DNA of 64,000 nt from Helichrysum umbraculigerum (GCA_949592205.1 CATIUR010000006.1:13223001-13287000), one strand, 5' to 3'; positions 42,926 through 55,478 are shown, numbered from the stretch's first letter. The notes: a model not told the origin generated them from the letters alone. Numbers and translations are program-made.

Positions 42926-45900
42926 AGTTATCCCACACTTAGACGTTGCTTGTCCTCAAGCAACACTCAGTTTTTGAAACCATTTTTAAAACATTTTAAA
43001 AGCGAGTCAATATATTTTTAAAGAGTTACCACCTCCAGATATAAGTAAGATAATATTAGGATTATAGGGAAAGATAAGATGATCCTTCCTTAAACAAGAA
43101 AAGATTCTCTTAGGCATACTTCCAAATCTCATGATCTTGGAGTACACATGACTAGGCGATCTCACTAAAGGTGGTCACTCAATTCACTCAAAGTGTATCG
43201 GGTTTCCTATCATTCTAAAACAAACGAAATCGCTCAAATAGCCAGTCATGCAGCACTCATCATCATAGGCTTGATCGAGAATCGGATCTCCACCACTTAG
43301 GTGAGGACGGTGCTAATTATCCCAAGACATTCATGAGGGTTGTAGTGTTTGGTGAGGGTTAAAGGGTATGGATAGTGGTATATTTGGGTTGTAAGGGTTT
43401 TGCTTATCTTAAAACTACTGAGATTATGAACAACTTTATTCTAGAACGGAAAGGAGATAGCTATCGGTCTTCTTCTTGCGAGGATGATACTTTGAAGGAC
43501 TTAGCTTTATTCTTGCGGAACTATTTTTCATTTCTTTTCTGCTTTTTCTTCTTTTCTATTTTCTTTTTCTGCTTTTTTCTATTTTTCTATTTTCTTTTTC
43601 TTCTTCAGAACTTCTTTGCCAGAGAATTTTCAAGGATATTTTTCTTTTGATTTTACAGAAATTCCTTATCTTGAACATTTCGAGTCTTTTCATGGTGCCA
43701 ATTTTACGCACCAGGGATTCTCAAGAGAGATAATCTTTTGGAGAACACGAAAGTGGTAGGATAAGTGAAGCGGATATTCTAAAAGATGTTCCTCATAACC
43801 TCAGAAATTCTAAGATAAGTTTTGGGGATATTTTGGGAAGTAGGGTTTAATGATGAGGGTTTTATGAAACGAAAGGTTTAGGCTCAACAGGGTTTACTAG
43901 GCGGATCATCGATACTAAAAATGAGTATTGGAAGGGTTTTGGGCTTCAAGAGATATGTAAAAAGTGGTTTAATTCCTAGGGAATGTCAAGGTCATCTAAT
44001 TGCACCTATACCGCGTACGGTACACACCAATGTGGTCTCGAAGCGTATGTCAAGAGCAAGTTCTAATTCAGAGATACATGCATCGGCACACACAAGAAAT
44101 GAATAGTGAAGCATTAAAGATGAATGCTTTTAGGCTCAAGATACCTCACTGCAATTAGGGTTGTATGTGCTTCGTCATGCTTCCTATTAGATTATCATTT
44201 CTTGCTTAAGAAATTTCTACCTTATTTTCCCTAGATTTCAAAATATTTTACTCATATTTGAAAATAGCTCCTCTCCAAAGACATTATGACTCAAAAATAG
44301 CAGAGTTAATCAGATGATTTAGCTCATACTTTTTAATTTTCTTGAAAAATTTTGAAAAATTTGAGGAACATTTTCTGAGTTTGCTATTTCAGACATTAAA
44401 AATCATAAAAAACTAACCAAGGTATTATATACCTGCTATCCCACACTTAGAGGAACATTGTCCCTAATGTTCTCTTGAGTTGAGATTTACTGAAAGTAGA
44501 ATCCCACACTTAGAGTTTAAATATGTAAGAAAATGTTTCTCAAGTGTTTGTTTTGGGTTGGAATCCCACACTTAGTAATAAGCTTAGGATAGAGTATAGA
44601 CTACTTTAACAAACTTAACAAGGCAAATAATATACAGAATCTTAAACAAAAGAGGGTAAAGGGTTAAGACACTCCCCAGATAGCGAGTTGCACTGAAGCT
44701 GAGAGTCTGAATTTGCTGAAAAGAGACGTTGCCAAGATCATTTTTTCTGCATCCATGAAGATCGGCTCGGCTTCAAGCATCTTGCTATTGGTTTATTCAT
44801 TCATCATTCTCTTATGAATCAATCTCGTAGGTGTGAACACGTTGGACGTAGCTTTTTTCAAACTCAATTTTTATGCAAATGGAAAGAGAAATCACTCAAA
44901 TGCTCGAAACACATGAATTATCAGTTTTCAAAGTTATTTCCTATTTTCTGAGACAGTGATTTATTTGCAAATGAGTTGTAAATCTGCAGAAGTTTTCATA
45001 AAGTATTTCTGGTATGTCCAAGTGTGAAGGATAGTCGGAGATTTTCTTCACTTGTCGACACTTTCTCTCAACACGTCTTATTCCACGGGTTGCCTTCCGA
45101 GCAGCGCTGCTGTTATAGTCGAGAGCTCGACTTCCAAAACGATAGAAAATAATGTGAAGTGATGTCATTTTCCAGACACAAGCAGAGTCAACCTTGAAAC
45201 ACGAATGTTGGATAGAGATAACTGGACGAGGATCCTAATCATTAAGAGATGATGATGTAAATGACTCTCTAATGATCTGAAAGTGCTGAATCCAATGACC
45301 ATAAATCTCTGTCGCCCGAGATCTTTGCTGACAACTGATGCAATGAATCTGATTGTTGTTCTTATCAGCAGAGATCAATCCCATATCTAATCCTTTGATA
45401 GCCATTCCTACATCAGCCTATATCTCTGAGATGTTTCTGTGTATACTTGTAGGCGGTGACATTACTATAGCAGATGAATGGTTCCCGATGGTGGTGGTGA
45501 TAAGTCTGAATGGGTGGATGGATGGGTGAATGTGGGTGGCTATTGTGATGACGGATGATGTTTTGGGGTTCCATACAAAACTATGCTAGCAATCAAGGAT
45601 GTGCTAAGGTTTAGCTCTAGGATATGGGTACATGTTGTGAATGTTGTGAATGTTGAGCTGATCTACTTAATGAACTAGTCATAGACAACTAGAAATCATT
45701 TATGTGTCTGGAAGAGGTATCTCTTCTCCCTTCAAAGCAATGCTCCAAAGATTTCCAAATTTAATGAACTACAAGATCCCCTTGTTGCCTTTCCATTATT
45801 CTCAAAGATTCTTTACCCATAGGCGGCAATCCCTGTTTGTTTGGCATTTGAACAAGTAGAACAAATAAACGTGATCTAACAAACAAGTGATTATTCTCCA

Positions 45901-46562
45901 AATCATAGATTTACTGGTTTGCGAATGACCTATCAAAGTGAATGCTTTGAAGATGAAACAAACCAGTGTATGACTTAGAGTCTAATCGCACACTACAAGT
46001 GTTAGTTGCCTATAATTTCACCGCAGCACAAACATCAGATATGGAAATACCAGTATTATCAGTTGAATCAGGTAGCCAAGTATAGAGATATCCAAAGAAC
46101 ACATTTTTAAACGAGTTCGAGCATAATACACATATTGACATACAAATCATGTTTATCAGATTAAGCATCAGTATTTCATGTTTGTTCACACAAATATATG
46201 TAAGTACCTCAAATGCTTGAAACATGTCAGTGGGTGTGTAAGATGACTAAGGCTCCTAACTCTAATAGGTTTCCATGTTTGTGAGTGAAAGGGATACTAA
46301 GAATAAAGTTCAAACAAGTAGGAGTAGGAAGTTTTAAGTTTTGACAAAAATTTTAATGAAGTAATTTCGCAAAACATCCTTTTTGTTCATAAAAATATAG
46401 AAGACTTGGAACATTCATTTTAGGGATCATTCTCTACTTATTTGGGTTAGCTTACGACTTATCTTAAATTAACTACTATTACGACTACTAAAACTATGTT
46501 AGACACGGGTTGCCTCCCGAGAAGCGCTTGTTTTTGTTCGAGTCTCTAGCTTGACTCTAACA
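42926..46562 (-). other. Non-coding internal region of Athila/Tat-type element 2
   Basis: No supported gene over 3.6 kb. Next to the LTR is CTTGAGGACAAGCAA with TAAGTGTGGGAT as PPT on the minus strand. TCCCACACTTAG recurs at about 44440, 44502 and 44567 (plus strand). A CT/TTTTC-rich stretch lies at 43525-43605. Two GGGTTGCCTNCCGAG motifs followed by AGCGCT or AGCGCTT (45090 and 46508) are an internal repeat. Confidence 0.75.
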
Positions 46563-47261
46563 CTATTTATCAGGCAATCCTAGCGGCTTCCTTGCATCCA
46601 TTAGTAGACACAAGTGGTAATATTGGTACATACCTAACAGTTTAAGGAAAGTTAAGGTCACGGGATGTCCAATATGAGGAGATGATTCAAAGTAAGGGAA
46701 TTGTTCTACCGGAGGTATAAAAAATCTCTCAACTTCTAATACCTCCTGAGGTCGGGTTGACAGAATGGGTTGGTCAGAGGTGTCCATATCACTCCATGAC
46801 GTATACGTCATTATGTGGTAGAGAGATGGTTTGTAGGGCAACCCTAACGCAAAACCCACCTTGCTTCCTATGGTCTTTTGGTCAATGATAATGTTGTAAT
46901 CTAGGCATGGAGGTGGGACATTATCCGTTGACGTCTCCAATCTCGTAACAATATTCTCATCGACTACTTGGGTAACGGGTTCAATTAGATCACTGCTTAG
47001 AGTTGAGTGCAAGTCTATGTTGAGTGTATTAGATGTGGAGTGTGGGTTGACTTCGAATGATAAAGATTGAGATTGATGTTGAGTGGGGCTATAGGGGTTT
47101 GATTGAGAATCTAAGTGTCCTATGGCTAACATCGTATGTCCCTCACATTCTCCGTCAAAGTGGGGAACACCGCATATCCTACATCCAATTTGAATTATTT
47201 GAGCAAGACTTTGCAATTGATCTATTATTGTTTCTACCCAAGTATTCAGTAAAGACGACAT
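46563..47261 (-). CDS. Short gag-like ORF with a zinc-finger motif
   Basis: A 232-codon frame starting about 160 bases after the PBS, where gag should begin. It opens MSSLLNTWVETIIDQLQSLA and soon has CRICGVPHFDGEC (C-x2-C-x3-H-x4-C), resembling the zinc motif near the end of Athila/Tat gag (CxxCxGxH type). The rest is Ser/Thr/Pro-rich without recognised domains. The large capsid part of gag is missing. It is intact, but could be a remnant that happens to stay open. Function unknown. Confidence 0.5.
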   Translation of the reverse strand: MSSLLNTWVETIIDQLQSLAQIIQIGCRICGVPHFDGECEGHTMLAIGHLDSQSNPYSPTQHQSQSLSFEVNPHSTSNTLNIDLHSTLSSDLIEPVTQVVDENIVTRLETSTDNVPPPCLDYNIIIDQKTIGSKVGFALGLPYKPSLYHIMTYTSWSDMDTSDQPILSTRPQEVLEVERFFIPPVEQFPYFESSPHIGHPVTLTFLKLLGMYQYYHLCLLMDARKPLGLPDK

Positions 47262-47420
47262 TTGAAGAAGGTTTAAGAATTATATTTGAGGTGAGAAGTG
47301 TTTTAAATCTAAACTAAGCTAAGCTAAGCTAATCTAATCTAACTACGCTATTCTACGGGCAAAAAGTAAAGGGATAACTTAAAAACTAATTTATCTAAAC
47401 AGGCTCCGAATCGTACTACC

Positions 47421-47439
47421 GTCCCCGGCAGCGGCGCCA
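47421..47439 (-). promoter_or_regulatory. Primer-binding site, Asp-tRNA type
   Basis: Reads TGGCGCCGCTGCCGGGGAC on the minus strand, six bases inside the LTR boundary. It matches the PBS class known from Athila/Tat elements and fixes the minus orientation. Confidence 0.92.
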
Positions 47440-47445
47440 AAAACT

Positions 47446-49980
47446 TGACGCGCTCCCAGCGGTTGGTTCAGGAATTGCTTCCTATCGTTGCAGACCTTTC
47501 CACTAGGCGCGGCATCAGGTGGTAGTTTTAAATTTATAATAGTCGGGGAGCTTAAACCTCCGTACTACCTACTGGTACTGGTACGAATACCTTGATACAA
47601 GTATGCGGTAAGGATGATCCAGGGTCGTTCCTCACGACGGTAGAATTGAAACAGAGCTCGTTCCGATAAACTAACTTTCAAGCTAGGGTTTGAATAAGTG
47701 GATAGGTGATTGTTTTTGGTTTTTATCTAGTTAAACTACTAAAACTTATAAAGCATAAAAGTAAAGGGAGACTAGCATATGTAACACCTAAGGATAACAA
47801 AGACGTGGTTCACCATGATTTAGGATAGTGTATGTGAAGAGATGATGATTATATGGGGACACATTCAGTTGACAAACAAATAAACTTAGGTGTAAACACT
47901 AGGACCCTACTTATTTAGTTCCGGTTCTAAATTAGTATGTCACTGAGTACCTAGGCTATGGTGATTCTGATCAGAACAGGTTGCTCAACCCCCCAACACT
48001 GCCCTTGTGACGGTACAGTGACCCTTGCTCAACTACCCTGTTACGGAATAGTGAGTCTCTGGAGATAACTCCGGGGTGCATGCATGAGGTAATAAACTGC
48101 CATTAAGGATACTCTGACCTTTCTTAACACCTAAACCTAAATGTGTCATCTAAATGTGTACTGGTTATTTAACTATGTTATTCTAAACTATCGGTTATGA
48201 AGAGTTAAGGGGTTTAAGCATCTGGGAATACAGCCGACTCCTTGCTTTCTTTTCAAAACTCATATTCTATTAGTCAAGATCAAATACTTCCGTCTTGAAT
48301 TAGACCCTCCTTTACAATCAGACGTTCATCCCTAGGTATACTTACGGTGTATAGTGCATTAAGTATTTCTACAGCTTGTATAAATCTAAGTATACTCACG
48401 GTGTAAAGTACTTTTAAGGTTTAGCATTTCCACAGCTTTATGTATCCTAGACCATGTTCTAGAAGGGTGGCTTCTAGGTAATTCACGATGAGATGATCCT
48501 ACGGCATCTCCTTAGCATCCACGTATTTGTACTCCACACGAGGTGTTTCCAACGCTATACGAAGTACAGTGCCATTTAACGGAGTCTCATAGCTTCATAC
48601 TGTAACACAGATAACTATGTTTACGTAGTATTCGGGTTTGCAAAGTCCTATCCTAAGGGCAATAGTCACGTGAAAGACCGGAAAGGGTGAACGATAAAGT
48701 CTATATTCAGGATAAGTTTAGACTGATAACAAAGTATAACAACTCCCATTTATATAATAATCGGGAACATTATTCCACAACGGATTGTGCCCACAACTTT
48801 CATAGCTTCCACGTTCCGTACTCCACACATTAGTGATGTTTCCGGCGCTATACAAATGAAAGCCGTATAACGTTACCTCCGTTGTTTCATAACGATGTTA
48901 TCCCAATATCATATTTTTGAAGTAACATCATCACTACTATTTAAATCACGGCAAACATACAAGCAACTAATTACAAAGCATATCAATAAACATTTCTAAT
49001 ATTAATAAATCACAAACATCAAACAAGAACATTATGACAAATTAATAATAGAAAGGGTAGATAATACCGATACGAATTGTGAGCAGAATAACACTTGTAT
49101 TTCTTCATAAAATCCGAGCATTACATAAGCTAGCCTCTACTAATTTATTACATAACTAATCTAAAAGTAAAGAAAAGGATTCCCCCACTAATCTTCTCAC
49201 TAGTCCAAGGGTTAAAAACCCTAGCAAGAAACTAGAGAGAGAGACTAGAGAGAGAACCTAGAGAGAGAAAGTAAAGAGAAAGTGTGTGTGAGAGAGAGTG
49301 TGTGAGAGAGAAAGTGAGAAATGAGAAATGAGAATGAAGTGTAGAATGGTTGGAGGATGAAGGCCCTATTTATAGGCAAAGGGTGAAATCAGCCGTACAA
49401 GTCGCGAAGCACGCATGTACAAGCAAACGAAGCACGAACGGAGACTAATTGGCCTTAGGAGGGCCGTATACGGGGTCAAGGGGGCCGTATACGGCCTTGT
49501 GGGGGCCGTATACGATGTGAATGGGTCCGTATATGGTCTCCAGGGCCGTATACGGGTTCCGTCAGTTTTCGTTCGTTGCTTAAAACGCCCGTATCTCCTT
49601 CGTTATGCGTCCGTTTGACTTGATTCTTTTGCCTGTGATCTCGTAATTCCATTACGCTTCTAATGGTGTCAATTTCATAGAAATTGGATGTGTGTAACTC
49701 AAGCATGTTTGGAATGTCTCGTTTTTACCTATTACAACATATCATTAGGTTAGAATGTGCTTATAATAAGGTAAATGAGGGTGTGAGAATTGATTGTTGT
49801 TTATTCGCTCTGTTTTGCTCGTTATTTAGACGTTTTTAGTGGTTTTTGCAGCAACGCCCATATTTGGAGCACTTTAGTGAATTTTAGTAAATAATGATTG
49901 TTTTGGAATGTTTTTACTAAAGATGTGTCCAAAAAGTGCGGAATATCGTACTTTAAAACATGACTTTTTGCGTCACATCA
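47446..49980 (-). mobile_element. 5' LTR of Athila/Tat-type element 2
   Basis: TGACGCGCTCCC to GCGTCACATCA, 2535 bp, very similar to 40335-42925. It lacks a block present there near 42570-42660, has extra GAGA/GTGTGT repeats near 49270-49310, and carries the same TATA box (49367-49375) and CCGTATACGG array (49462-49556). Confidence 0.93.
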
Positions 49981-49985
49981 TGGAT

Positions 49986-50514
49986 CGGCGTCATTAAGTG
50001 AAACTTATAAATAGTTGTTTTACTTATCCTTAGACTTGAGATACAAGTAGGTCTTGCATGTATGGATTGCATCTTCTTGATATAGTTCTAGCTATCCTGA
50101 ATAAGGTAGTAATAAAGGGCTATTTTCAGAATTGTAGTGAAGTACATGACTGACACGTGTAGTCAAGATATAATTTGTTCCTTCAACTAGCTATTGAAGT
50201 ATGATACCACTGGGCCCCTCATTAGATTTAATTAAGGTGTGTGTATGGCCATACATAAATGAAATCCAGATGTGTCTCGATTGATTTGGTAATCTTAATT
50301 GATTATAGGAATGAGAAACAGAATCGTTAAATTATGGAATGGCATTGATCCATATCCATATTTAACAAAGGTATCTTAAACAAAGGGATAGTAAACACTG
50401 GAATCATTTTAATATACTTTAAGAAACTATACTTAAATATTTCTGGGAGCATTGGCGTGTTGCTAGACGCTTACCAATGTTATTGTCTTTATTATGACAC
50501 GCTCAAGTGGGAGT
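49986..50514 (+). other. Copia 3' untranslated region and PPT
   Basis: Continuation of the copia element after the Athila/Tat insertion; non-coding. It ends in the polypurine tract CAAGTGGGAGT (50504-50514) directly before the 3' LTR. Confidence 0.85.
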
Positions 50515-51159
50515 TGTTGGGATATGACCATGTAATAAATAAACGCATGTCCGGAAAATGTGTAAGCCTACGGGGTCACACGCGTTAACACGTAGATACC
50601 ACTCATTTAACCAAGTTAAATTAATTATAATAACTAGTTGAGTTATTTAATTAATTTGTGATCATTTAATAAATGTTATTGAGTGAGAGAGTTCAAGGTG
50701 AAAGTTATTAGGACTAAACCGTTACTTCTAATTACTTAAGGGGTTTATAATTAATTAATAATAAAGGGTTATTATTATTTAATTATAAAAGGATTATATA
50801 TTAATATATATAAACCTAACCCTTTTCATACTTGGTACACACCGATGATTTCCTTTTCTTTGTACGGACGGACAAAAAAAAAACCCCCACGGGGTTGTTG
50901 GTTGCTTTTTATCGTTAAACACAAAAGAGAAGAAATCAATTAATTGGTTAATTAAACTAGCATTCGGGTGGTGATCAACAACGTGTTGTGTGTGCGATCG
51001 TAGAGGGGTTTTACTTTAAACCCTAAACTATATTATTATAGTTTTATTGGAGCTTTGCTAAAAGGTACACATCTCGTTCTTAACTAATTATAAATACGTG
51101 TTTATATGCTTCCGCAATTGTGTGACAATTTTAATATATCTGTTTGCTATACTCTAACA
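50515..51159 (+). mobile_element. 3' LTR of the copia element
   Basis: TGTTGGGATATG to CTCTAACA, 645 bp, homologous to 10675-11318. The next bases CTTAC (51160-51164) repeat the left flank. Confidence 0.95.
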
Positions 51160-51440
51160 CTTACTTACTATACGTAAGTGCAAAAGAGAATCAATCAATT
51201 TAACTTTTAAGTGAGAAACCAATAGACATACAAATCATGTTACTAGATATCATAACATAAAGATTACAGATCCATATCCTAATGAGACAGATAGTAGCAA
51301 TTTGGTAGACGGCAATTCACATATTGTGTAACGTAAAACTACAATTTCTATACAAATATTGTATTTTGCAACATGTATAGGGTTTCTAATTGAATACTAA
51401 AACGAAACACAAATGTCCTAATACCCAAGATTGAGAATTT
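51160..51440. other. Unassigned sequence right of the copia nest
   Basis: AT-rich and non-coding, beginning with the CTTAC duplication. It is the continuation of 9690-10674 before the copia insertion. No repeat match seen in the window. Confidence 0.5.
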
Positions 51441-52103
51441 AGTAATGTTACACCCGCAGCGGTCGTTTACGCAACAGCTGCAACAGTGGGAGTTTTAAAT
51501 TTATAGAGCTGGAGAAATCCTAAGCTAATACTACTTTCAGCCCTAATTTGGTTACTAGGGTATTAAGCGGTATGTTGACTCAGGTGTCGTTCTTTATACT
51601 ACAACGGGCATGGGATCTTAGGTGTCTTAATTACCTTTTGTAATTTAGCTAGGGTTTAACTAAGATTGATTTGGTTTTGGTTTTATAACTAATCTACGCG
51701 AAAAGGAAAATTCAGGAAAAGAAAGGGAGTTTGTACGGAGGCTAGAAGAACAGTGGGATACGCAAGTGTTTACTATGATGTTGGTATATGCTTTGAGTGA
51801 GTAGTTATAGGTGTTAAAGCCATTAGTTATGACGACTAATCCATTGAGTGACTGGGAACTTTAATCAATACGAAGTATTATACCTATGGCAGTTCCTTAG
51901 CTTTCCCACGTATTTAAACGATATACGAAGTACTGTGCCGTTTTACGGTTTTTCCGTAGAATTGATTTAAATTACCAAATTTCTCTTTGGATATCTATAT
52001 TCTTAATGAAGTATAATTACGATCATATCAAGTATCTAACGTAAAGGTCTCCACAATCAGATAAATAATATGTCACATGGATAACAATTGTATATTGTCA
52101 AAT
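51441..52103 (-). mobile_element. Decayed Athila/Tat-type LTR fragment
   Basis: Weak but ordered similarity to the LTRs at 40335 and 47446: CCGCAGCGG start, AGTTTTAAATTTATA, a CTCAGGTGTCGTTC block, then TTCCTTAGCTTTCCCACGTATTT and GATATACGAAGTACTGTGCC (compare 48510-48575). Truncated at 52104 by another LTR. Orientation is by similarity. Confidence 0.5.
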
Positions 52104-52788
52104 TGTAACACCCACATTAAGGGTCTAGTGGCATTAGGGTAATTTCCTGACTTTAAATTACTTGTTTAATGTGTTAGGAAATTTATTGGTTTATTTTATT
52201 AAGTTTATTGTGAATGGTTAGTCAAAAAGTCAAATGACTTATTGTGACTAGTAAATTATTGTTTGTTTTAACTTTATATAGTTGAAGGTAAATTAAAATT
52301 GTTGAAATCGTAAATGGTTTTTAGGTTCCAAACAATAGGTTTAGAAGGGGAACAAATTTTAAATGGTATACAGAGTCGGTTGGGTGAGAACCGACTTATG
52401 TTTCTTATTTCTTTAACTTTCCCAAATTTGGAAAGTTTATTCTTTGAAAACCTCCACAAACACCTAAACCCTAAGAATTCTACACTAAGTTTGAAATCAA
52501 ACTTTGAACTGTGTTTGTGATTCTATAACATCATATACATCATCATCAACCTGTTCTTTACCAATTGTAAGTTTAATTTCTTCTAAGATTTTGATTTTAA
52601 TTGAATTATATGGGTTAATGATTAGATGTGAAATTCGTATGTAAAAAGTTGTTATTTAAGGTTATTTAATGTTAGGAAGATTATTAGATTGATTTGGAAG
52701 TTGAAATTTGATGTTTGATGAATTTGGGTTAAAAAATTCAGATTTTCGGGTTTTGAACAGACTACAGGTCGCTGGGACGAAGGGTGTA
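52104..52788 (+). mobile_element. LTR of the second family, left part (continues at 63274)
   Basis: Starts TGTAACACCCACATT. It is cut by the gag-only element at 52789, with GTGTA duplicated at 52784-52788 and 63269-63273. By blocks it is related to the solo LTR 19758-21950 in opposite orientation. Short ORFs here are not convincing. A donor-like TTGTAAGT lies near 52567. Confidence 0.75.
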
Positions 52789-53135
52789 TGTCGCACCCCC
52801 AAATTCGTTAATCACGTTTATAAGATGTTTTGCGGAAGCATTAGATCGAGTGGGGGCGACGACGTATACAAAGTACATGCATACATATCATAGCATATGA
52901 TTACAACAAAACATATATATTAAGATGCCAAGAGTAATAGTTACAAGGTTTTACGATACATCGAATCGTATAAGTGTAAAAGTAGTTAAGTTGTACAAAA
53001 GTAGATTTCGTAAATATGACTAAATCAGTTTAGTTATATAAAAGAAATCCCATTGTTCAAAAGTTGGCATCCTAAATTCGTAACGGGTCGCCTAGTTCCA
53101 GAAGTGTAGGCGGTCTTACATGCGCAGCTAATTCC

Positions 53136-53808
53136 CTGAAAAACATAGTAAAAGTCAACAACGGGGTTGAGTGAATTTACAGGTTTTAAGTTTACGTGTA
53201 AAGTTTTGTGACCAAATATGTTTGTAACATTTTGCCATAACAATTTAAGTAGAGTTCATCAACGTGAAGTTTCGTTTGGGATGTCGCCCAAAAATATCGT
53301 TTGATAAGTATTGTCCAAGAAGTAGGACCTATAAATGTTTGCCCAAGAAGTAGGGACTTTATAAGTGTGTTTGCCCAAGTCGTAGGACTTTCTGTGTATA
53401 TTTGCCCAAGTCGTAGGGACTTTCTGTGTATGTTTGCCCAAGTCGTAGGGACTTTCTGTGTATGTTTGCCCAAGTAGTAGGGACTTTCTGTGTATGTTTG
53501 CCCAAGTCGTAGGGACTTTCTATGTGTATATGAAAATGTTGTTTCATAAAAGTCAGTTTGATAAAAGTCTAATAGCATTTCATGAACGGTTTGTAATATG
53601 GTATTAAATCTTTCATAAATACGGTTTAAAAGTACTCAAGCTGTAGAGTAAAACATGGATACGTTCGGAGTCAACAATCTACAAGTATAAAAGCATAAAA
53701 GCATTTTTATATAATCATGGTAAGCTATGGCAATAGTAAAACAGTGACTATGTTTTCCACCCCTATTCAAAAGTAGCAAAGAAGTAAAAATAGGGGCTGT
53801 GAACTCAC
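53136..53808 (-). other. Putative LTR intron of gag-only element 2 (3' LTR copy)
   Basis: Minus strand: CCAG|GTGAGT (first base 53808), AGCCCC, TTTTTACT and GGGGTGG. The distal end has TTCACT, the hairpin CAAC-CCCGTT-GTTG merging into TTGAC, then TATGTTTTTCAG|GG (last base 53136). The polypyrimidine tract is better than in the other families. Confidence 0.55.
53310..53530 (-). repeat. 32-bp tandem hairpin repeat, about seven units
   Basis: Units contain AAGTCGTAGGGACTT, that is AAGTC-GTAGG-GACTT, between TTTGCCC and TTTCTGTGTAT. The first units are variants (GAAGTAGGACC). The other LTR has about eight units (60705-60956). It lies between the donor-like and acceptor-like sites. Confidence 0.92.
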
Positions 53809-54117
53809 CTGGTGAGCTAAAAGTGTGCGAGTGCTAGAAAATCCTAACCCAAAAGTACTCCTAGTCGATAATCTCCTAACGCCCTAAACGTATGAGATTA
53901 TATGTATAAGTAGTTGGCCACATGCCAAACATGTTATTCGTTCACTCGTTGAAAGATCTTTGTTTGTTTGTAAATTCGTACGTTTCGTTGGTGATGGTTT
54001 TCGTAATAATAATTCGAAATGACATTATTATAAATTTCGTATCAGTGTATACTTTGTAAAAGTATATATGTTTATTGTTTCCGAGTGTAGAGTATATATA
54101 TAGTTATTCGTCGTGTG

Positions 54118-54119
<2 letters not shown>

Positions 54120-54167
<48 letters not shown>

Positions 54168-54219
54168 GTTGTTTGTTCGTCGTATACTTTGTAAAGTTAT
54201 ATATATACATATACATATA

Positions 54220-54254
<35 letters not shown>

Positions 54255-54255
54255 T
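54120..54255. repeat. (TA)n tracts
   Basis: Two TA-rich tracts (about 54122-54162 and 54205-54251), longer in the other LTR (61548-61602 and 61643-61693). Confidence 0.95.
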
Positions 54256-54267
54256 ACGAGTTATATG

Positions 54268-54450
54268 TCCCAAAGTATGTATTTAAATATGTATCCGAAA
54301 GTATATGTTTGTATCCGAAGTTCATTATCCGAATGTTTTAGTGTCCGAAAGTGTGTATAAGTCCGAAAGTTGGAGTCCGAAAGTGTAAAAATCCGAAGTT
54401 TAGAGTCAAAAACACTATTTGTCCGAAAGTCAGTCAAAGTTCGGAGAGGA
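54268..54450 (-). repeat. GTCCGAAAGT direct-repeat array in LTR
   Basis: About ten copies of GTCCGAAAGT or ATCCGAAGT spaced 10-30 bases apart (plus-strand reading), with a counterpart at 61708-61900 in the other LTR. It occupies the slot taken by palindrome arrays in related LTRs, but is not palindromic. Confidence 0.75.
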
Positions 54451-55478
54451 AATCAGTCCGAATTTGTGATTTTTATTTAAAATAGTAAACGTTATCGATA
54501 GGGTCCGAAATTTTTACACGATGTTCCTACATATCTTAAGTACTTCATACAATTTTTTTTATGAATTTTGGAGGTCGTTTGATATTTTTAAAAAAATCGA
54601 GAAGTGTGCAGTACTGTTTAGTCCGAATTTAAAGTTGTTTCCATGGTTTGGATTTTCTGAAAAAATGGGTGTATTTCTAGAGGAAGTGTTCAACACGAAA
54701 GTTGTAGATAACGAAAATACGAAGATTTTGGCATTAGTTTCATGCATTTATCTTACTCGAGCAATTTTATACGATTTTTACCGTGGAGCACAGAATCTGT
54801 CCCGAAAACTGTTTTAATACAAGTTTTGTTTTCTTAGTTTTTGGTTAGGTTTTTGCTTAAGATCTTTCATGAAATGAACATATAACATGTTCAGGAGTTA
54901 AAAATAAGCAAAATTAGTAGAAGGTTGAGGTTCCTTACAAAGCTTTAAGGATGAAGAATGAAGGAAGGTGATGATGTTGTTATTTGTGTGCTCCTTTTTC
55001 CTTGCTACTTGGTGATGATCTAGGGGATGATTTTTATGATGATAATGGTGTTAGTGTTGTTGGTTTTCTGCTGAGTTTAGAACCGAGAGGGAGTGATCAA
55101 CAAGACAAAAAGGTTGGGTGATGAATGATTGTTGAGGTATGGGTTTTGTGTATGTATATGTAACACCCCCAAATTCACTGTTTGGCGGAAGCAAGTTTTG
55201 GGGTGCTACTATTCAAATATCACAGCGCAAAGATAAAGCAAACGACATCTATATGCAACGTTTGTAAATTAGTTACATTCCCATAGATATAATGTTTGAA
55301 AACTTAATGTTTTCGTATACAAAAATGTAGTTTCCTAGAGTCCACGCGTATAGCGGGAGATTCTATTACATAATCGAAATATACAAAAGATAATGTTAAG
55401 AATCTCCGTTAATGCAGTTGTGTTGCAATCATGCGACTCTAGCTAAAGTCCTGGAGTAATCCTACTCCGTCTGGGTAC

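Larger units (their letters stand above)
40335..49980 (-). mobile_element. Athila/Tat-type non-autonomous element 2, both LTRs present
   Basis: LTRs 40335-42925 and 47446-49980, TSD TGGAT (40330-40334 and 49981-49985). The Asp-type PBS lies next to the right LTR and the PPT next to the left, giving minus orientation. The 4.5-kb internal region has only a short gag-like frame and long untranslated sequence; protease, RT and integrase are absent. The LTRs look about 1% diverged by eye, apart from some larger indels. Confidence 0.93.

Noticed and set aside
47057..47317. 86-codon plus-strand ORF
   Set aside because: Lies antisense to the gag-like frame 46563-47261 and crosses toward the PBS; no recognisable domain.
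53310..53530. CRISPR-like regular repeats
   Set aside because: 32-bp contiguous tandem units without unique spacers, within a plant LTR and present in both LTR copies.
54521..54817. 98-codon ORF with a conserved relative at 62082-62324
   Set aside because: Shared because both LTRs of gag-only element 2 contain it; start and length differ between copies and no domain is visible. Low-level doubt remains since part of the frame is kept.
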